A stretch of DNA of 47,410 nt from a virus, in IMG/VR virus record IMGVR_UViG_3300035138_000052, positions 1 through 47,410 of that record; one strand, given 5' to 3'. This document shows positions 35,520 to 44,612 of this stretch, in pieces. A program made the position numbers and the translations under genes. The notes beneath the pieces are model-generated. The model did no database searches and was not told the DNA's origin. It worked only from the letters and a program-made list of their open reading frames with translations. The stretch's first letter is position 1. Each line of letters starts with the position of its first letter.

Positions 35520-35645
35520 ATGGCTAAAGAAGAAGCTAAAAAAGAAAAAGAATCAAAAAAAGAAGACCTGCTTGATTTCAATAAGCCGGAAGACATTAAG
35601 AAATTCTGGGACGAAAAAAAGAAACGCAGTGAAAGACAAAAATGA
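35520..35645 (+). CDS. 41-residue highly charged protein
   Basis: MAKEEAKKEKESKKEDLLDF and onward: almost all Lys/Glu with one short helix (EDIKKFWDEKKKR). AAGGAGCTTAAA SD; the end overlaps the adaptor gene in ATGA. Probably a minor virion or assembly factor. Confidence 0.68.
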   Translation: MAKEEAKKEKESKKEDLLDFNKPEDIKKFWDEKKKRSERQK

Positions 35646-36406
35646 GTCTTAAACTGACTTACAGCGACGTATATCAGGCGGTAGCCGAGTATCTTGGCCT
35701 TGGCACTTCACCGTCAGGTTCTAACCTGACCAAGGTGCAGTCCTTGACCAAGCGCGGCTACCGTCGCTTCTTAATGCCGATAGATTCCAGTAACGGGACT
35801 TCGTATAAGTGGAAATTCCTCGAACGAACTACTACATTGAGTACGCAGGCCGATGAGGATACTTACAATTTACCTGCCGGTTTTTCATCTTTTGTTACAA
35901 CTTTCACTTATACCACGCCGGTTTCGTACAATCCAGTGCAGAAAGACTTAGCCTGGATATACGAACATAAATCAACCAATACCGGAACGGGCTATCCGAG
36001 ATACTTCGCCCTGCAAAGTGGTGATTATGACCAGATAAATGGTCAGTTGTATAAGGTTGTATTCTGGCCCATACCTTCGGGAACGTATAACTACTATTAC
36101 ACCTATAATTTCACCCCACCTGATTTGACTAATAATAATGATGTTTTCGTTGGTGATGATTTAGCGTCTGAGGCGATTATGGAATGTTGTCTTGCGGCGG
36201 CGGAGTTCAATAAATATGACTCTCCTAATACGCCTAACCCCAATGTTCACGGTGCAGAGGCTGAAAAGCTTGTTCAGTTTCTTATCGGTAAGGATAAGAA
36301 GGACAGGCACGTTCCCAATCTCGGACAGATAACGAGTGGTAAGGTAATAAAATACATTAACACAAACACAATTTATGACCAGAACGGCGACCAGTTGTTG
36401 CCGTAG
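35642..36406 (+). CDS. Head-tail adaptor (gp4-like)
   Basis: 254 residues. Starts LKLTYSDVYQAVAEYLG and has the VQSLTKRGYRRFL helix typical of podovirus/siphovirus adaptor rings, then beta-rich central part and DLASEAIMECCLAAAEFNKYDSP. It should bind the portal and extend the DNA channel. Position supports it. Confidence 0.72.
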   Translation: MSLKLTYSDVYQAVAEYLGLGTSPSGSNLTKVQSLTKRGYRRFLMPIDSSNGTSYKWKFLERTTTLSTQADEDTYNLPAGFSSFVTTFTYTTPVSYNPVQKDLAWIYEHKSTNTGTGYPRYFALQSGDYDQINGQLYKVVFWPIPSGTYNYYYTYNFTPPDLTNNNDVFVGDDLASEAIMECCLAAAEFNKYDSPNTPNPNVHGAEAEKLVQFLIGKDKKDRHVPNLGQITSGKVIKYINTNTIYDQNGDQLLP

Positions 36407-36418
36407 AAAGGATTTATT

Positions 36419-36847
36419 ATGCCGTCATTAGAAGCGTTAAAAGACCAAGTGATAGGCAAAGAAAATATGGGTGGCTGCATAGGTAAGATTACGCAGGATA
36501 TTCTTTATTCTGATTTTACCGATGGCGGGTCAACGGCAGGTACTTTAACTATGACGCCCGTTTTGCCGGAAGGTGCCTTTGTAATTGGTACTAAAGTTAC
36601 CATACGAACCGCTTTTACCGGAACTGTTACATTAAAGGCGGGCAAGAGTTCTGGCGAAGATGAGTTTACCGATGGCACGACAGTTTCAATAGGAACTGCC
36701 GATGTTGTAGGTGAAAGCGCAGAAGACCCCCTTGAATATCTTGCTGCTGATACTACCGTGTATCTTTATGCTGCACATTCAAGCGACTGGACTTCAGTTG
36801 TCGCAGGCGATATGACCGTTGAGATATTCTTTGTAAGAACAGTATAA
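36419..36847 (+). CDS. Beta-rich structural protein
   Basis: 142 residues; Thr/Gly-rich beta strands (GTLTMTPVLPEGAFVIGTKVTIRTAFTGTVTLKAG) in a jelly-roll-like pattern. AAAGGATTTATT upstream. Likely a virion accessory protein of the same style as those at 26907 and 31715. Confidence 0.62.
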   Translation: MPSLEALKDQVIGKENMGGCIGKITQDILYSDFTDGGSTAGTLTMTPVLPEGAFVIGTKVTIRTAFTGTVTLKAGKSSGEDEFTDGTTVSIGTADVVGESAEDPLEYLAADTTVYLYAAHSSDWTSVVAGDMTVEIFFVRTV

Positions 36848-36862
36848 AAAGGAGTTTTCGTA

Positions 36863-37096
36863 ATGAAGATTCCTTTTCCGATAAACGGACTTCATCGCGG
36901 CTTGCCTGCGGAAGAGCAGCCGCAGGCTACGAGCTTCGACTTGATGAACGTCCGTCCGTATGACGTGACTTCTGAACGTATCAGGGGCGGGCAGAGACCA
37001 GGCACAGCCAAGGCTTATACTACGCAGGTGTCAGGGGCTTCACATCCTGTATTGTATATGGATTCGATAGTCACTACGTATATAGAGCCGGAATAA
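36863..37096 (+). CDS. N-terminal piece of a tail/plug protein
   Basis: 77 residues: FPINGLHRGLPAEEQPQATSFDLMNVRPYDVTSERIRGGQRPGTAKAY. In many podoviruses this motif (NVRPxDVxxxRxRGGQRPG) opens a large packaged-DNA stabilisation/tail tube protein that continues as a beta-propeller. Here it stops after 77 residues and propeller-like sequence reappears at 39482, after two FN3-like genes and a small basic gene. Confidence 0.65.
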   Translation: MKIPFPINGLHRGLPAEEQPQATSFDLMNVRPYDVTSERIRGGQRPGTAKAYTTQVSGASHPVLYMDSIVTTYIEPE

Positions 37097-37099
37097 TTT

Positions 37100-37822
37100 A
37101 TGGCAGTTGATGATGTATATACTGTTGGATATTCTCTTTTTTCATCAGGTGAACTTCTTGAAGTGGGACACATTTTTTTTACGGTTGACGAAGAGCCGAC
37201 TGACCCAACTTTTGAAGTTACTGAAATAGATGGCGCTGGTTACGAAGGAATAGCAACTGTTACACAGCTTACAGAAGGAACTCCTCCGGCATCTGGAGGC
37301 TATTTGTATGTCGTTTCTACAAGCACTTTATTTGAGCAGACTACAGATTTTATTCCAGCGGGCAGTGCCCCAGAAAAAGCAATTAATCCAACCCCTGCGG
37401 ATGCAAATTCTAATACGTCGAGAAATACGGCATCTTTAACATGGGAAGATGGAGGGCAAGCTGAAAGTTATGATGTTTATTTTGGCACAGAATCAGGCAA
37501 TCTGACACAAGTAGAAGATGGAATAGCAGATACATCAGCAAATATTTCGACTTATAATCCTTTGGGTTTTTCCACTATTTATTACTGGCGAGTAGATTCG
37601 ATTAACGGATACGGAACCACAACCGGCGATGAATGGAGCTTCTATGTAGTTATCAATCCGGTTACTTATGCACGATACAGTTATTATGATGAAGATAAAA
37701 TTTATGACGAAGATACGGGTACATGGGTCACTGCTGATGGCTCTGCCGGAAGCCGCTTGCAAACCAATCTTGTTGCTATAGGCCAGAACGATACCGGACA
37801 AGGTGTTGTATATTATGCCTGA
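37100..37822 (+). CDS. Tail protein with FN3-like module, paralogue 1
   Basis: 240 residues. Residues about 110-195 (TASLTWEDGGQAESYDVYFGTESGNLTQ ... STIYYWRVDSINGYGTTTGDEWSF) form a fibronectin-III-like module of the type found in planctomycete surface proteins. The end, RLQTNLVAIGQNDTGQGVVYY, is shared with the next gene's KQNLVIIGHNSIYFG, so the two are tandem paralogues and the C-terminus is probably a docking segment. Confidence 0.68.
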   Translation: MAVDDVYTVGYSLFSSGELLEVGHIFFTVDEEPTDPTFEVTEIDGAGYEGIATVTQLTEGTPPASGGYLYVVSTSTLFEQTTDFIPAGSAPEKAINPTPADANSNTSRNTASLTWEDGGQAESYDVYFGTESGNLTQVEDGIADTSANISTYNPLGFSTIYYWRVDSINGYGTTTGDEWSFYVVINPVTYARYSYYDEDKIYDEDTGTWVTADGSAGSRLQTNLVAIGQNDTGQGVVYYA

Positions 37823-39032
37823 TATTAAACGCGACAACTACGAAGTCTATAATGGTAGCCAGCCATTGCCTTATACGACATGGAAGTTAATAACCTGTTT
37901 TGTTGCTGAGTATTCATATTCAACAGACAGACTCGATTTGTATTGCCATAAAAATGTTGTAGGTTCTTCTACATTAAGATTAGATGTATACTTAGCTGAT
38001 GCCAACCATGAACCAACAGGCGGGTCTCTTTCTGGAGTAGATTTTTCAACAAGTGATTTGTCTGCTTCTGTTACCTGGCAACAATTTACCCTTGATACTA
38101 CGTTATCTATCACGGAAAGTACAGAATATTGCATAGTGGCTACGATGTCGTACAAGGACGGTAGTAGCGTTATGAATTGGGACGGAGATAGAAACGAGCT
38201 TGATTCAATCGGTTATTATGCAGGATATTTTGAAGGTGAAAATTGGGTACTAAACCAATATTGGGGATTTGACTTTAGATTTTATGAAGATGTCCCGTTA
38301 CCAGAAAAACCCACAACACCTTCACCAACCAACGAAAAAGCTGATACTAGTAACACCACAGCTAACTTAACATGGGCAGATGGAGGAAATACTGATACAT
38401 TTAGTATCTATTTTGGAACCGAATCTGGTAGTCTTACAGAACTAGAAACAGAAATAGATGTAAATAGTCCAACATGGACTTCTCCAATGGTTGTTCTTGA
38501 AATTAAAGATTATAACCCGGAGGCAACAAGCGGGTATAGAAGTCCTGTGGCTGGTGATGTTTTAACCGGCAATGATAATACTTATACACTTTGGGATATT
38601 AAGAGGGGAGATTTGGTTAATGCTCAATACGAAGCCAAATTATATGCTTTTAGAACTGGGCCTGCCAGTGAAGCAGGTAATGTTTTGACTAATGGTGTCA
38701 GTCCTGACCCTAACGACCCTCAAGCAGTAAGTGTAACCTTGAACGACGAATGGTACTTTACAGGTACAGTTGAATCTGCGAATTACGCTTATGCTACAAG
38801 ATATTACTGGCGGGTAGATGCAGTTAATGAAGCTGGAACTACTACGGGTGATGAATGGTATTTTGATACTCAATCGTCTTGGCAAAACGAAAGGCCACCT
38901 GGTTACGATGAAGATTTGAATTGGGTTTATACAGATGGTTCTTACCAATGGGCCGATATTGACGTGGCTGGAGGCGGAAGGTACAAACAGAACTTAGTGA
39001 TAATAGGCCATAATTCAATTTACTTTGGTTAA
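37815..39032 (+). CDS. Tail protein with FN3-like module, paralogue 2
   Basis: 405 residues from ATG 37815, which overlaps the previous stop (ATGCCTGA); an earlier TTG at 37803 is possible. Residues about 1-150 look like a beta-sandwich carbohydrate-binding-like domain (TWKLITCFVAEYSYSTDRLDLY). Then the same LTWADGGNTDTFSIYFGTESGSLTE ... YYWRVDAVNEAGTTTGDEWYF module as paralogue 1, here with an inserted segment, and the same C-terminal docking motif. Probably a short tail appendage contacting the host envelope. Confidence 0.68.
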   Translation: MPDIKRDNYEVYNGSQPLPYTTWKLITCFVAEYSYSTDRLDLYCHKNVVGSSTLRLDVYLADANHEPTGGSLSGVDFSTSDLSASVTWQQFTLDTTLSITESTEYCIVATMSYKDGSSVMNWDGDRNELDSIGYYAGYFEGENWVLNQYWGFDFRFYEDVPLPEKPTTPSPTNEKADTSNTTANLTWADGGNTDTFSIYFGTESGSLTELETEIDVNSPTWTSPMVVLEIKDYNPEATSGYRSPVAGDVLTGNDNTYTLWDIKRGDLVNAQYEAKLYAFRTGPASEAGNVLTNGVSPDPNDPQAVSVTLNDEWYFTGTVESANYAYATRYYWRVDAVNEAGTTTGDEWYFDTQSSWQNERPPGYDEDLNWVYTDGSYQWADIDVAGGGRYKQNLVIIGHNSIYFG

Positions 39033-39043
39033 AGGAGTTCATT

Positions 39044-39481
39044 ATGGGTGCTTACAGCTCTCAGGTCGGAAAAGACATAGAGAAAGCAACTGGCAGTAAA
39101 GGGCTTGAACAGGTTTTAAGGAGAAATACAGTGGTTAAGATGTCGCCGGCAGATGAAGCTGCGTATAAAAAATATAAGACAGGAGTAAAAAAGCTCAAAG
39201 GAAAACAAGTTGCTACTCCCGCCGAGTTTAAGGAAATACGCAAACGAATGGCAAGGACAATTGTTAATAAGTCGAAAAGTAAATATGCAGAATATGCTCG
39301 ACAGACAGGTCAACCTGATTTATCTTCGGCTGGTTCTGACGAAGAAATGCTAAGAGAGAAATTTTTTAAAAAAAAAATAAGTAATCTCCCGACCAAGGCT
39401 GAAATAAATGAATATAACAAATTGGGCGGAAGCAAGACTAAAGAAGGTCGTGCTTATCGTCGAAAATGGATGGAAAAATAA
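39044..39481 (+). CDS. Basic helical protein in the tail cluster
   Basis: 145 residues, Lys-rich and helical (KYKTGVKKLKGKQVATPAEFKEIRKRMART). The end (NKLGGSKTKEGRAYRRKWMEK) is strongly basic. AAAGGAG SD. Could be an internal or DNA-contacting virion protein. Confidence 0.65.
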   Translation: MGAYSSQVGKDIEKATGSKGLEQVLRRNTVVKMSPADEAAYKKYKTGVKKLKGKQVATPAEFKEIRKRMARTIVNKSKSKYAEYARQTGQPDLSSAGSDEEMLREKFFKKKISNLPTKAEINEYNKLGGSKTKEGRAYRRKWMEK

Positions 39482-41008
39482 ATGGCGACACTAACCGCTT
39501 TATCGGCGAGTCATGGCTTCACAGCAGGCGACCTTGATACTTCAGGGTACGTTGCTATGATTCCCGCATTCCAGAAAGTATATTTCGCAGACGGGAGAAC
39601 ATACTCTGCCACTATAGGCGATAGCGGTTATCATAAACTTGATTTTATCAATACAAAGATTAGCACGACAATAGAGCCGACAGATTGGGTGCAGGGAGAT
39701 ACAGTTTCAAGTGCTTCATCAGAAGGAATATTTGATGAATATCTTGATAATGGTGATAGCACTTATGAAGTCTTTATTTATCGAACGGTTACTACAGAGT
39801 TTGCAGACGATGAAAATATAACTAATACAGACAAAACTACTATTACTGGTGCGAGCATATCAGCAGTTACCGCTCCTCCACACTGGTTAAACTGGACATT
39901 AACAGATGGCGATTTTCCTGATGGCGGGTCAAATATAGGATGCTTATGCTTTGGCAGGATATTTCTCAATTCAATGCTTAATCCTCATCAATGGTATTGT
40001 TCGAGAGTATTCGACCCACTTGATTTCGATTCGTCACAGACCGACGTAGCAGCGGCCACTTATTCTCAAAATTCAAAAGCCGGAGAAGTTGGCGACCCCA
40101 TAGTTGCAATGATACCCTATAAGGATATATATTTAATCTGGGGTTGCGCCAATCAGATATGGACCCTTACAAGTGACCCGCTTATGGGCGGAGTGAACAG
40201 GTGCCTGTCCAAATCCACAGGGATATTTAGCCCCACATCTTACTGTTGGGATGATAAAAACAATCTGTATTTCCTCGGAACGGATGGTATTTACGGTCTT
40301 TCGGCAGAAGCTATAGCAAATTCAAGTCCACCTGAAAATCTTACAAAGCAGCGAAATCCCAAACTGATTAGCTCGTTAGGTTTGAACAGGAGAACCGACA
40401 GAGTCGCTATGGGATTTGATAAGAAAAGATACGGTATTAAAGTTTCTGTTACTCAACAGGATGGTCAATGGGCTGTTCCCTGGTGGTTTGACCTTCGCAC
40501 CACGGGCGGTCTTTTCCCTGAAAAGTACGCATCAGGACAGGAGGCGGCATCACTGTTTTACTATGATTCCTATAAGTCAAGTGAGAGAGGTCTTTTAATC
40601 GGCGGATATGATGGTTATATTAGAAAAGAAGATGAGGACGAAAAATCAGACGATGGAAGCAATGCTATTGAATCTCATTTCTCAATAGGGCCAATAACGG
40701 CGGATGGTGAGCCGAGAGGAGAAGTTGGTATAAACGAAGCATCTATTGTGGCGGGTGAAGATACCGATGGCGTGACGGTCGAATATTACAGGGCTGATTC
40801 GGCGGATGAGGTTGTCAGTAATGTACTGAACGAAGAGACAGCTTTAATAAGTAATACATTGACCGGAGATGGTCTTAATAATTCTATTATTAACAGAGTA
40901 AGTGCCCGAGCGGTTGTAGTGAAAGTAAAGAACGAAACGGCAGATGAATCTTTTTCGATTGAGCAGATAAATCTCTCGCTGCAATCCGAAGGCAGAAAGG
41001 ATAAATAA
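39482..41008 (+). CDS. Tail hub / beta-propeller-like structural protein
   Basis: 508 residues. HGFTAGDLDTSGYVAMIPAFQKVYFADGR opens a beta-rich protein with repeated blades (WGCANQIWTLTSDPLMGG, LYFLGTDGIYGLS, YKSSERGLLIGGYDGYIR). This is the layout of podovirus tail-tube/DNA-stabilisation proteins (P22 gp10-like and relatives), of which the 36863 gene seems to be the missing start. ATG follows the previous stop directly. Confidence 0.72.
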   Translation: MATLTALSASHGFTAGDLDTSGYVAMIPAFQKVYFADGRTYSATIGDSGYHKLDFINTKISTTIEPTDWVQGDTVSSASSEGIFDEYLDNGDSTYEVFIYRTVTTEFADDENITNTDKTTITGASISAVTAPPHWLNWTLTDGDFPDGGSNIGCLCFGRIFLNSMLNPHQWYCSRVFDPLDFDSSQTDVAAATYSQNSKAGEVGDPIVAMIPYKDIYLIWGCANQIWTLTSDPLMGGVNRCLSKSTGIFSPTSYCWDDKNNLYFLGTDGIYGLSAEAIANSSPPENLTKQRNPKLISSLGLNRRTDRVAMGFDKKRYGIKVSVTQQDGQWAVPWWFDLRTTGGLFPEKYASGQEAASLFYYDSYKSSERGLLIGGYDGYIRKEDEDEKSDDGSNAIESHFSIGPITADGEPRGEVGINEASIVAGEDTDGVTVEYYRADSADEVVSNVLNEETALISNTLTGDGLNNSIINRVSARAVVVKVKNETADESFSIEQINLSLQSEGRKDK

Positions 41009-41520
41009 TGCCATCTATATATGAACAAATAATGGGACCGTCTTCGAGGCCGACAATTACATGGCCTTATCAGCCGACTTACGGCAGGTCAGAATATCAG
41101 CAGGCTCTTGGTGACTGGCAGAATATGATGGGTCAATATTCTCAAATGATGGGTCAGGTTACTCCGATGGTTTCCGAGACTGCCGGATACTACAGACCTG
41201 GTGGTGGATACGGCCAGGGATTAAGACAAGAAGCCCAAGAGACTGTAAAAGGTGGTCTTGCAAAGGACTTGGCAAGCATGGTATCTACTGGAATGTCGAG
41301 CCAGTTCGGGGCAAGGGGTGCTCAGACAAGGGCCGGTTCGGAACTATCCAAGCTATATAAGAATATCGAAGATACAAGAGCGCAACTGCAACTGCAGGCT
41401 ATGACTCCTTATTTCCAGATGATGCAGCAGATGGCCCAGATGCAGCAGACAAGGCCGACATACGGACAGTATTTCCAGACGGGAGGCGTATTGCAACCCA
41501 AAGTAACCTATTCAAGCTAA
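41008..41520 (+). CDS. Internal virion / ejection protein A
   Basis: 170 residues, Gln/Met-rich amphipathic helices (WQNMMGQYSQMMGQ, MTPYFQMMQQMAQMQQ) with Gly/Tyr-rich turns. This composition and the place before two larger helical proteins fit a three-protein ejection set like P22 gp7/gp20/gp16. TAATG junction. Confidence 0.65.
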   Translation: MPSIYEQIMGPSSRPTITWPYQPTYGRSEYQQALGDWQNMMGQYSQMMGQVTPMVSETAGYYRPGGGYGQGLRQEAQETVKGGLAKDLASMVSTGMSSQFGARGAQTRAGSELSKLYKNIEDTRAQLQLQAMTPYFQMMQQMAQMQQTRPTYGQYFQTGGVLQPKVTYSS

Positions 41521-41529
41521 GGGGTAATT

Positions 41530-42690
41530 ATGCCTGAATACTCGCAGATATACAGACAGGGTCTAAGAGCTTACGAACCAACAACAGGTGAAGAGGTTGC
41601 AGGAACGCTTGACCCTGAAAGAAGATATAACCTTCAGTTTTATTCCGAACCTGCTACGGATGTGACTGGGCAGGAATATCAGGATTTGATGGAACGTACT
41701 TTTGCTGAACAGCAGCGTCCGCAACAAACGCAAATTCCTGAATGGTCATATACTACAAGGGACTTAGCAGATAACGATTATCAAACTGGTATGCTGTCAG
41801 CTCAGAATGAGTATCTTGAAGAGATGAAGGTCGTTGACAATCTTCCGCCCGGTTCGCAGCAGCACATATTACTTTCTCAGCTTGCGGCACAGAAGTTACA
41901 GGCTAAAAACGCTGAACTGAATATGAATAAGCAGAAATGGGATAATGCCAGAAGGCAGATAAGGCAAGACCCTGATTTCAGCGGCCAGAACAGATACGAC
42001 CTTGAAAGCCAGTGGTATGCCAAGAACAGGATATTTGAACCAAAAACCATAAAAACTTTACCAAGCGCTTTAACTCCGCAACAGCAAATAGCTCAAAGAA
42101 AACTGGCAAGAATAGATGAATTGCAGCAGAAAATAGACACCGGAACTGCAACCGCCGAGGAGGAGTCCATATATAATAAAATGCTCGGTGGCGGAGCAAT
42201 GGTGGAAATAGGTCTTGGTAAACCAGCAAGCGCCGCAGAAAGAACTGATATTGCTGAAGCAAGAGTTAGTATGGATGCGCTCAATAATCTCAGACAATTA
42301 TATGATACTGGCGGATTCGGTGAAGCTGCTCCGGTTTCAGGAAGATTAGCGCCAATTACTGGCTTATTTGGCATGACGACGGACCAGCAGGAAGCTTTTA
42401 TGGCAGCTACATCAGCTTTCAAGAATGCTATTATTAAACAGATTACAGGCGCACAGATGTCTGAGCCTGAAGCAAGGCGTATTATGAAGCAAATTCCTGA
42501 TATTACTGACCCGCCCGCAAGATGGAAAGCCAAATGGGAAGAAAGTCTCAAAAATGTAAGAATGATGGAGCAAAGAAAATTGGAAGTTTTAAGACAATCA
42601 GGCTTGCGAGTACCCGAAAACCAATCAGTTATTGATATGATTCAGTCTGCTGATAGTGAAGAATTATTTAAACTTGCAGGAATCGAATAA
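41530..42690 (+). CDS. Internal virion / ejection protein B
   Basis: 386 residues, helical with two long coiled segments (about 75-145, 175-215). A conserved-looking block, AFKNAIIKQITGAQMSEPEARRIMKQIPDITDPPARWKAKWEE, is typical of phage DNA-transfer proteins. TAATG overlap with the next gene. Confidence 0.72.
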   Translation: MPEYSQIYRQGLRAYEPTTGEEVAGTLDPERRYNLQFYSEPATDVTGQEYQDLMERTFAEQQRPQQTQIPEWSYTTRDLADNDYQTGMLSAQNEYLEEMKVVDNLPPGSQQHILLSQLAAQKLQAKNAELNMNKQKWDNARRQIRQDPDFSGQNRYDLESQWYAKNRIFEPKTIKTLPSALTPQQQIAQRKLARIDELQQKIDTGTATAEEESIYNKMLGGGAMVEIGLGKPASAAERTDIAEARVSMDALNNLRQLYDTGGFGEAAPVSGRLAPITGLFGMTTDQQEAFMAATSAFKNAIIKQITGAQMSEPEARRIMKQIPDITDPPARWKAKWEESLKNVRMMEQRKLEVLRQSGLRVPENQSVIDMIQSADSEELFKLAGIE

Positions 42691-44612
42691 TGGCTATTCC
42701 AAAAGATGAAAATACACGCAGAATGGCAATAAATGAATTGTATAGGCGCGGAGAGATTAGCGTTGAACAATATAATAAATTAGGCGGTAGTAAGGTTTTA
42801 GCTGAACCTGTACCAGTAGAAGAACAATTCCAATATGAAATGGAGGATTGGGCCAGAAAAAAGATTGAGGCCGGGGAATTGGAACTTATTAAACCTACAT
42901 TTGCACAAAGAATGTGGGCAGAAGCTCCGCAAATGATAGGGGGAACTGTTGGTGGTATGACTGGCGGAAAGATAGTAGAGGGTGCTCTTGCCGGAGCAAA
43001 AACAGCCGCAGGCCAGCCCTTTGCCAAAGCTCATCCTTATTTAACTGGTGCAGCCATAGTTGGCGGAGCTGGTGTGGGAGCGGCTCTCGGCGGCATGGGT
43101 GGGAAAGGATACCAACAGGCATACCGTATGACCCGACCAGGCGCTAAGGCGCAACCTCTTAGTGAGATTTATACTGAGCAGCTTATCGCTGGATTGGAAG
43201 AAGGAGCTTCTGAGCTTGCAGGCAGAGGAATTGCAGCAGGGGTTGCCAAAGCTGGCGAGAAATTAGTTGCCCCCTTAATCAGACCAGGTGCAAAAGAAGC
43301 TGCCATGTTATTACAGGCATCGGGTGTGCCAATAACTATAGCCCAAGCAACGGACAATAGGCTGATAGATATTATGGAAGCTGTTGCCGAAGGTTCATTG
43401 TTTGGTGGAGGAAAGTTACAAAAATTAAAATTAATCGAACAACCAAAAGCTATTGCAAAAGCTGTCGCTTCTATGTCGGATGACTTTGCCGAAGTAGCAG
43501 GCAGACAAATGACATCCGAAGAAGTAGGAGAAATTGTACTTGATGCTATCAACAAAGAAAATAAAGCCTTTAATCGAGCTTCACGTTCCATTTATAAACA
43601 GGTAGATAAGCTTATTCAGCGTTCAGGTATGGCTGGAGAAGTTGTTGATATAATTCCATTGAAGAAATTTGCGATTCAGAGGGCAAAGTCAATTGCTAAT
43701 ATCAACCGAAGTGCTATGGGAGATACATTGCTTGACAATATCCTTAAATTGCCTGACAGAATGACTTTTAAGCAGGCATCTTCATTAAGAACCGCTTTAA
43801 TGACTCAAACCAGGTCAATGTCGGCCACAAAAGATGTTGCATTGGGTTTGGCAAAACAACTAACCAAAATGACAGATGATTCAATGGAAAGGTCAGGTAA
43901 ACTATTATCGAATGAAGCATTTGACATGTGGCGATTTGCTAATAAATTTCATCGCCAGGGTAAAGAGATATTTAATAGCAAAATAGTGAAATCTTTAAGT
44001 AAACGGCTTGCTGATAATCCAGAAAAAGTTGTTCCAATGATTTTTCAGAAAGGTGCAAGTAAGCAGATACGGTTACTTAAAAACACTGTTGATAAACCTA
44101 CTTGGAATGCGTTAAAACATGGTTATATAGAAAGTTTATTTGCAAAAGCTGCTCCTGGAGGTGGAGAATTTTCGGGCAAGAAATTTCTTACAATGCTTGA
44201 TGATAATATTCTCAATGCGACTTTTGATAAAACTGAAATAAACTCTATTAGAGAGTTGGGTCACGCAATAGAATTATTACAAAAACCAACTCAGGAATTT
44301 GCTGCTACCGGCAAATTAGTGATTGCGATAGCTCAGGCTGGTGCTATTACGACAAGTGCTTACACAAAAAGACCTGGCCAGGCTGCTGTTATTTTGCTTA
44401 CTCCTTATGCACTTGGCAGAATAGCTATGAATAAAAGATGGTCAAGGCTGCTAATTGAAGGCACAAAAGCTCCAGTTAAGAGGTCTGTTGCGTTAACAAG
44501 AATAGCAAGGATATCAGCGGGACTTGATAAAGAATACAGAAAACAGCAAAGAGAGAAAAGGCAACAAGAAATTGCTGATTTAACTTTAGCAGGCGGTTTC
44601 GGAGGTCCATAA
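42690..44612 (+). CDS. Internal virion / ejection protein C with membrane segments
   Basis: 640 residues. Residues about 75-140 contain Gly/Ala-rich hydrophobic helices (GGTVGGMTGGKIVEGALAGAK, GAAIVGGAGVGAALGGMGGKG) suited to forming a channel through the host membrane; the rest is helical with a basic end. No lytic transglycosylase motif seen. Largest of the ejection set. The stop overlaps the fibre start (TAATG). Confidence 0.75.
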   Translation: MAIPKDENTRRMAINELYRRGEISVEQYNKLGGSKVLAEPVPVEEQFQYEMEDWARKKIEAGELELIKPTFAQRMWAEAPQMIGGTVGGMTGGKIVEGALAGAKTAAGQPFAKAHPYLTGAAIVGGAGVGAALGGMGGKGYQQAYRMTRPGAKAQPLSEIYTEQLIAGLEEGASELAGRGIAAGVAKAGEKLVAPLIRPGAKEAAMLLQASGVPITIAQATDNRLIDIMEAVAEGSLFGGGKLQKLKLIEQPKAIAKAVASMSDDFAEVAGRQMTSEEVGEIVLDAINKENKAFNRASRSIYKQVDKLIQRSGMAGEVVDIIPLKKFAIQRAKSIANINRSAMGDTLLDNILKLPDRMTFKQASSLRTALMTQTRSMSATKDVALGLAKQLTKMTDDSMERSGKLLSNEAFDMWRFANKFHRQGKEIFNSKIVKSLSKRLADNPEKVVPMIFQKGASKQIRLLKNTVDKPTWNALKHGYIESLFAKAAPGGGEFSGKKFLTMLDDNILNATFDKTEINSIRELGHAIELLQKPTQEFAATGKLVIAIAQAGAITTSAYTKRPGQAAVILLTPYALGRIAMNKRWSRLLIEGTKAPVKRSVALTRIARISAGLDKEYRKQQREKRQQEIADLTLAGGFGGP

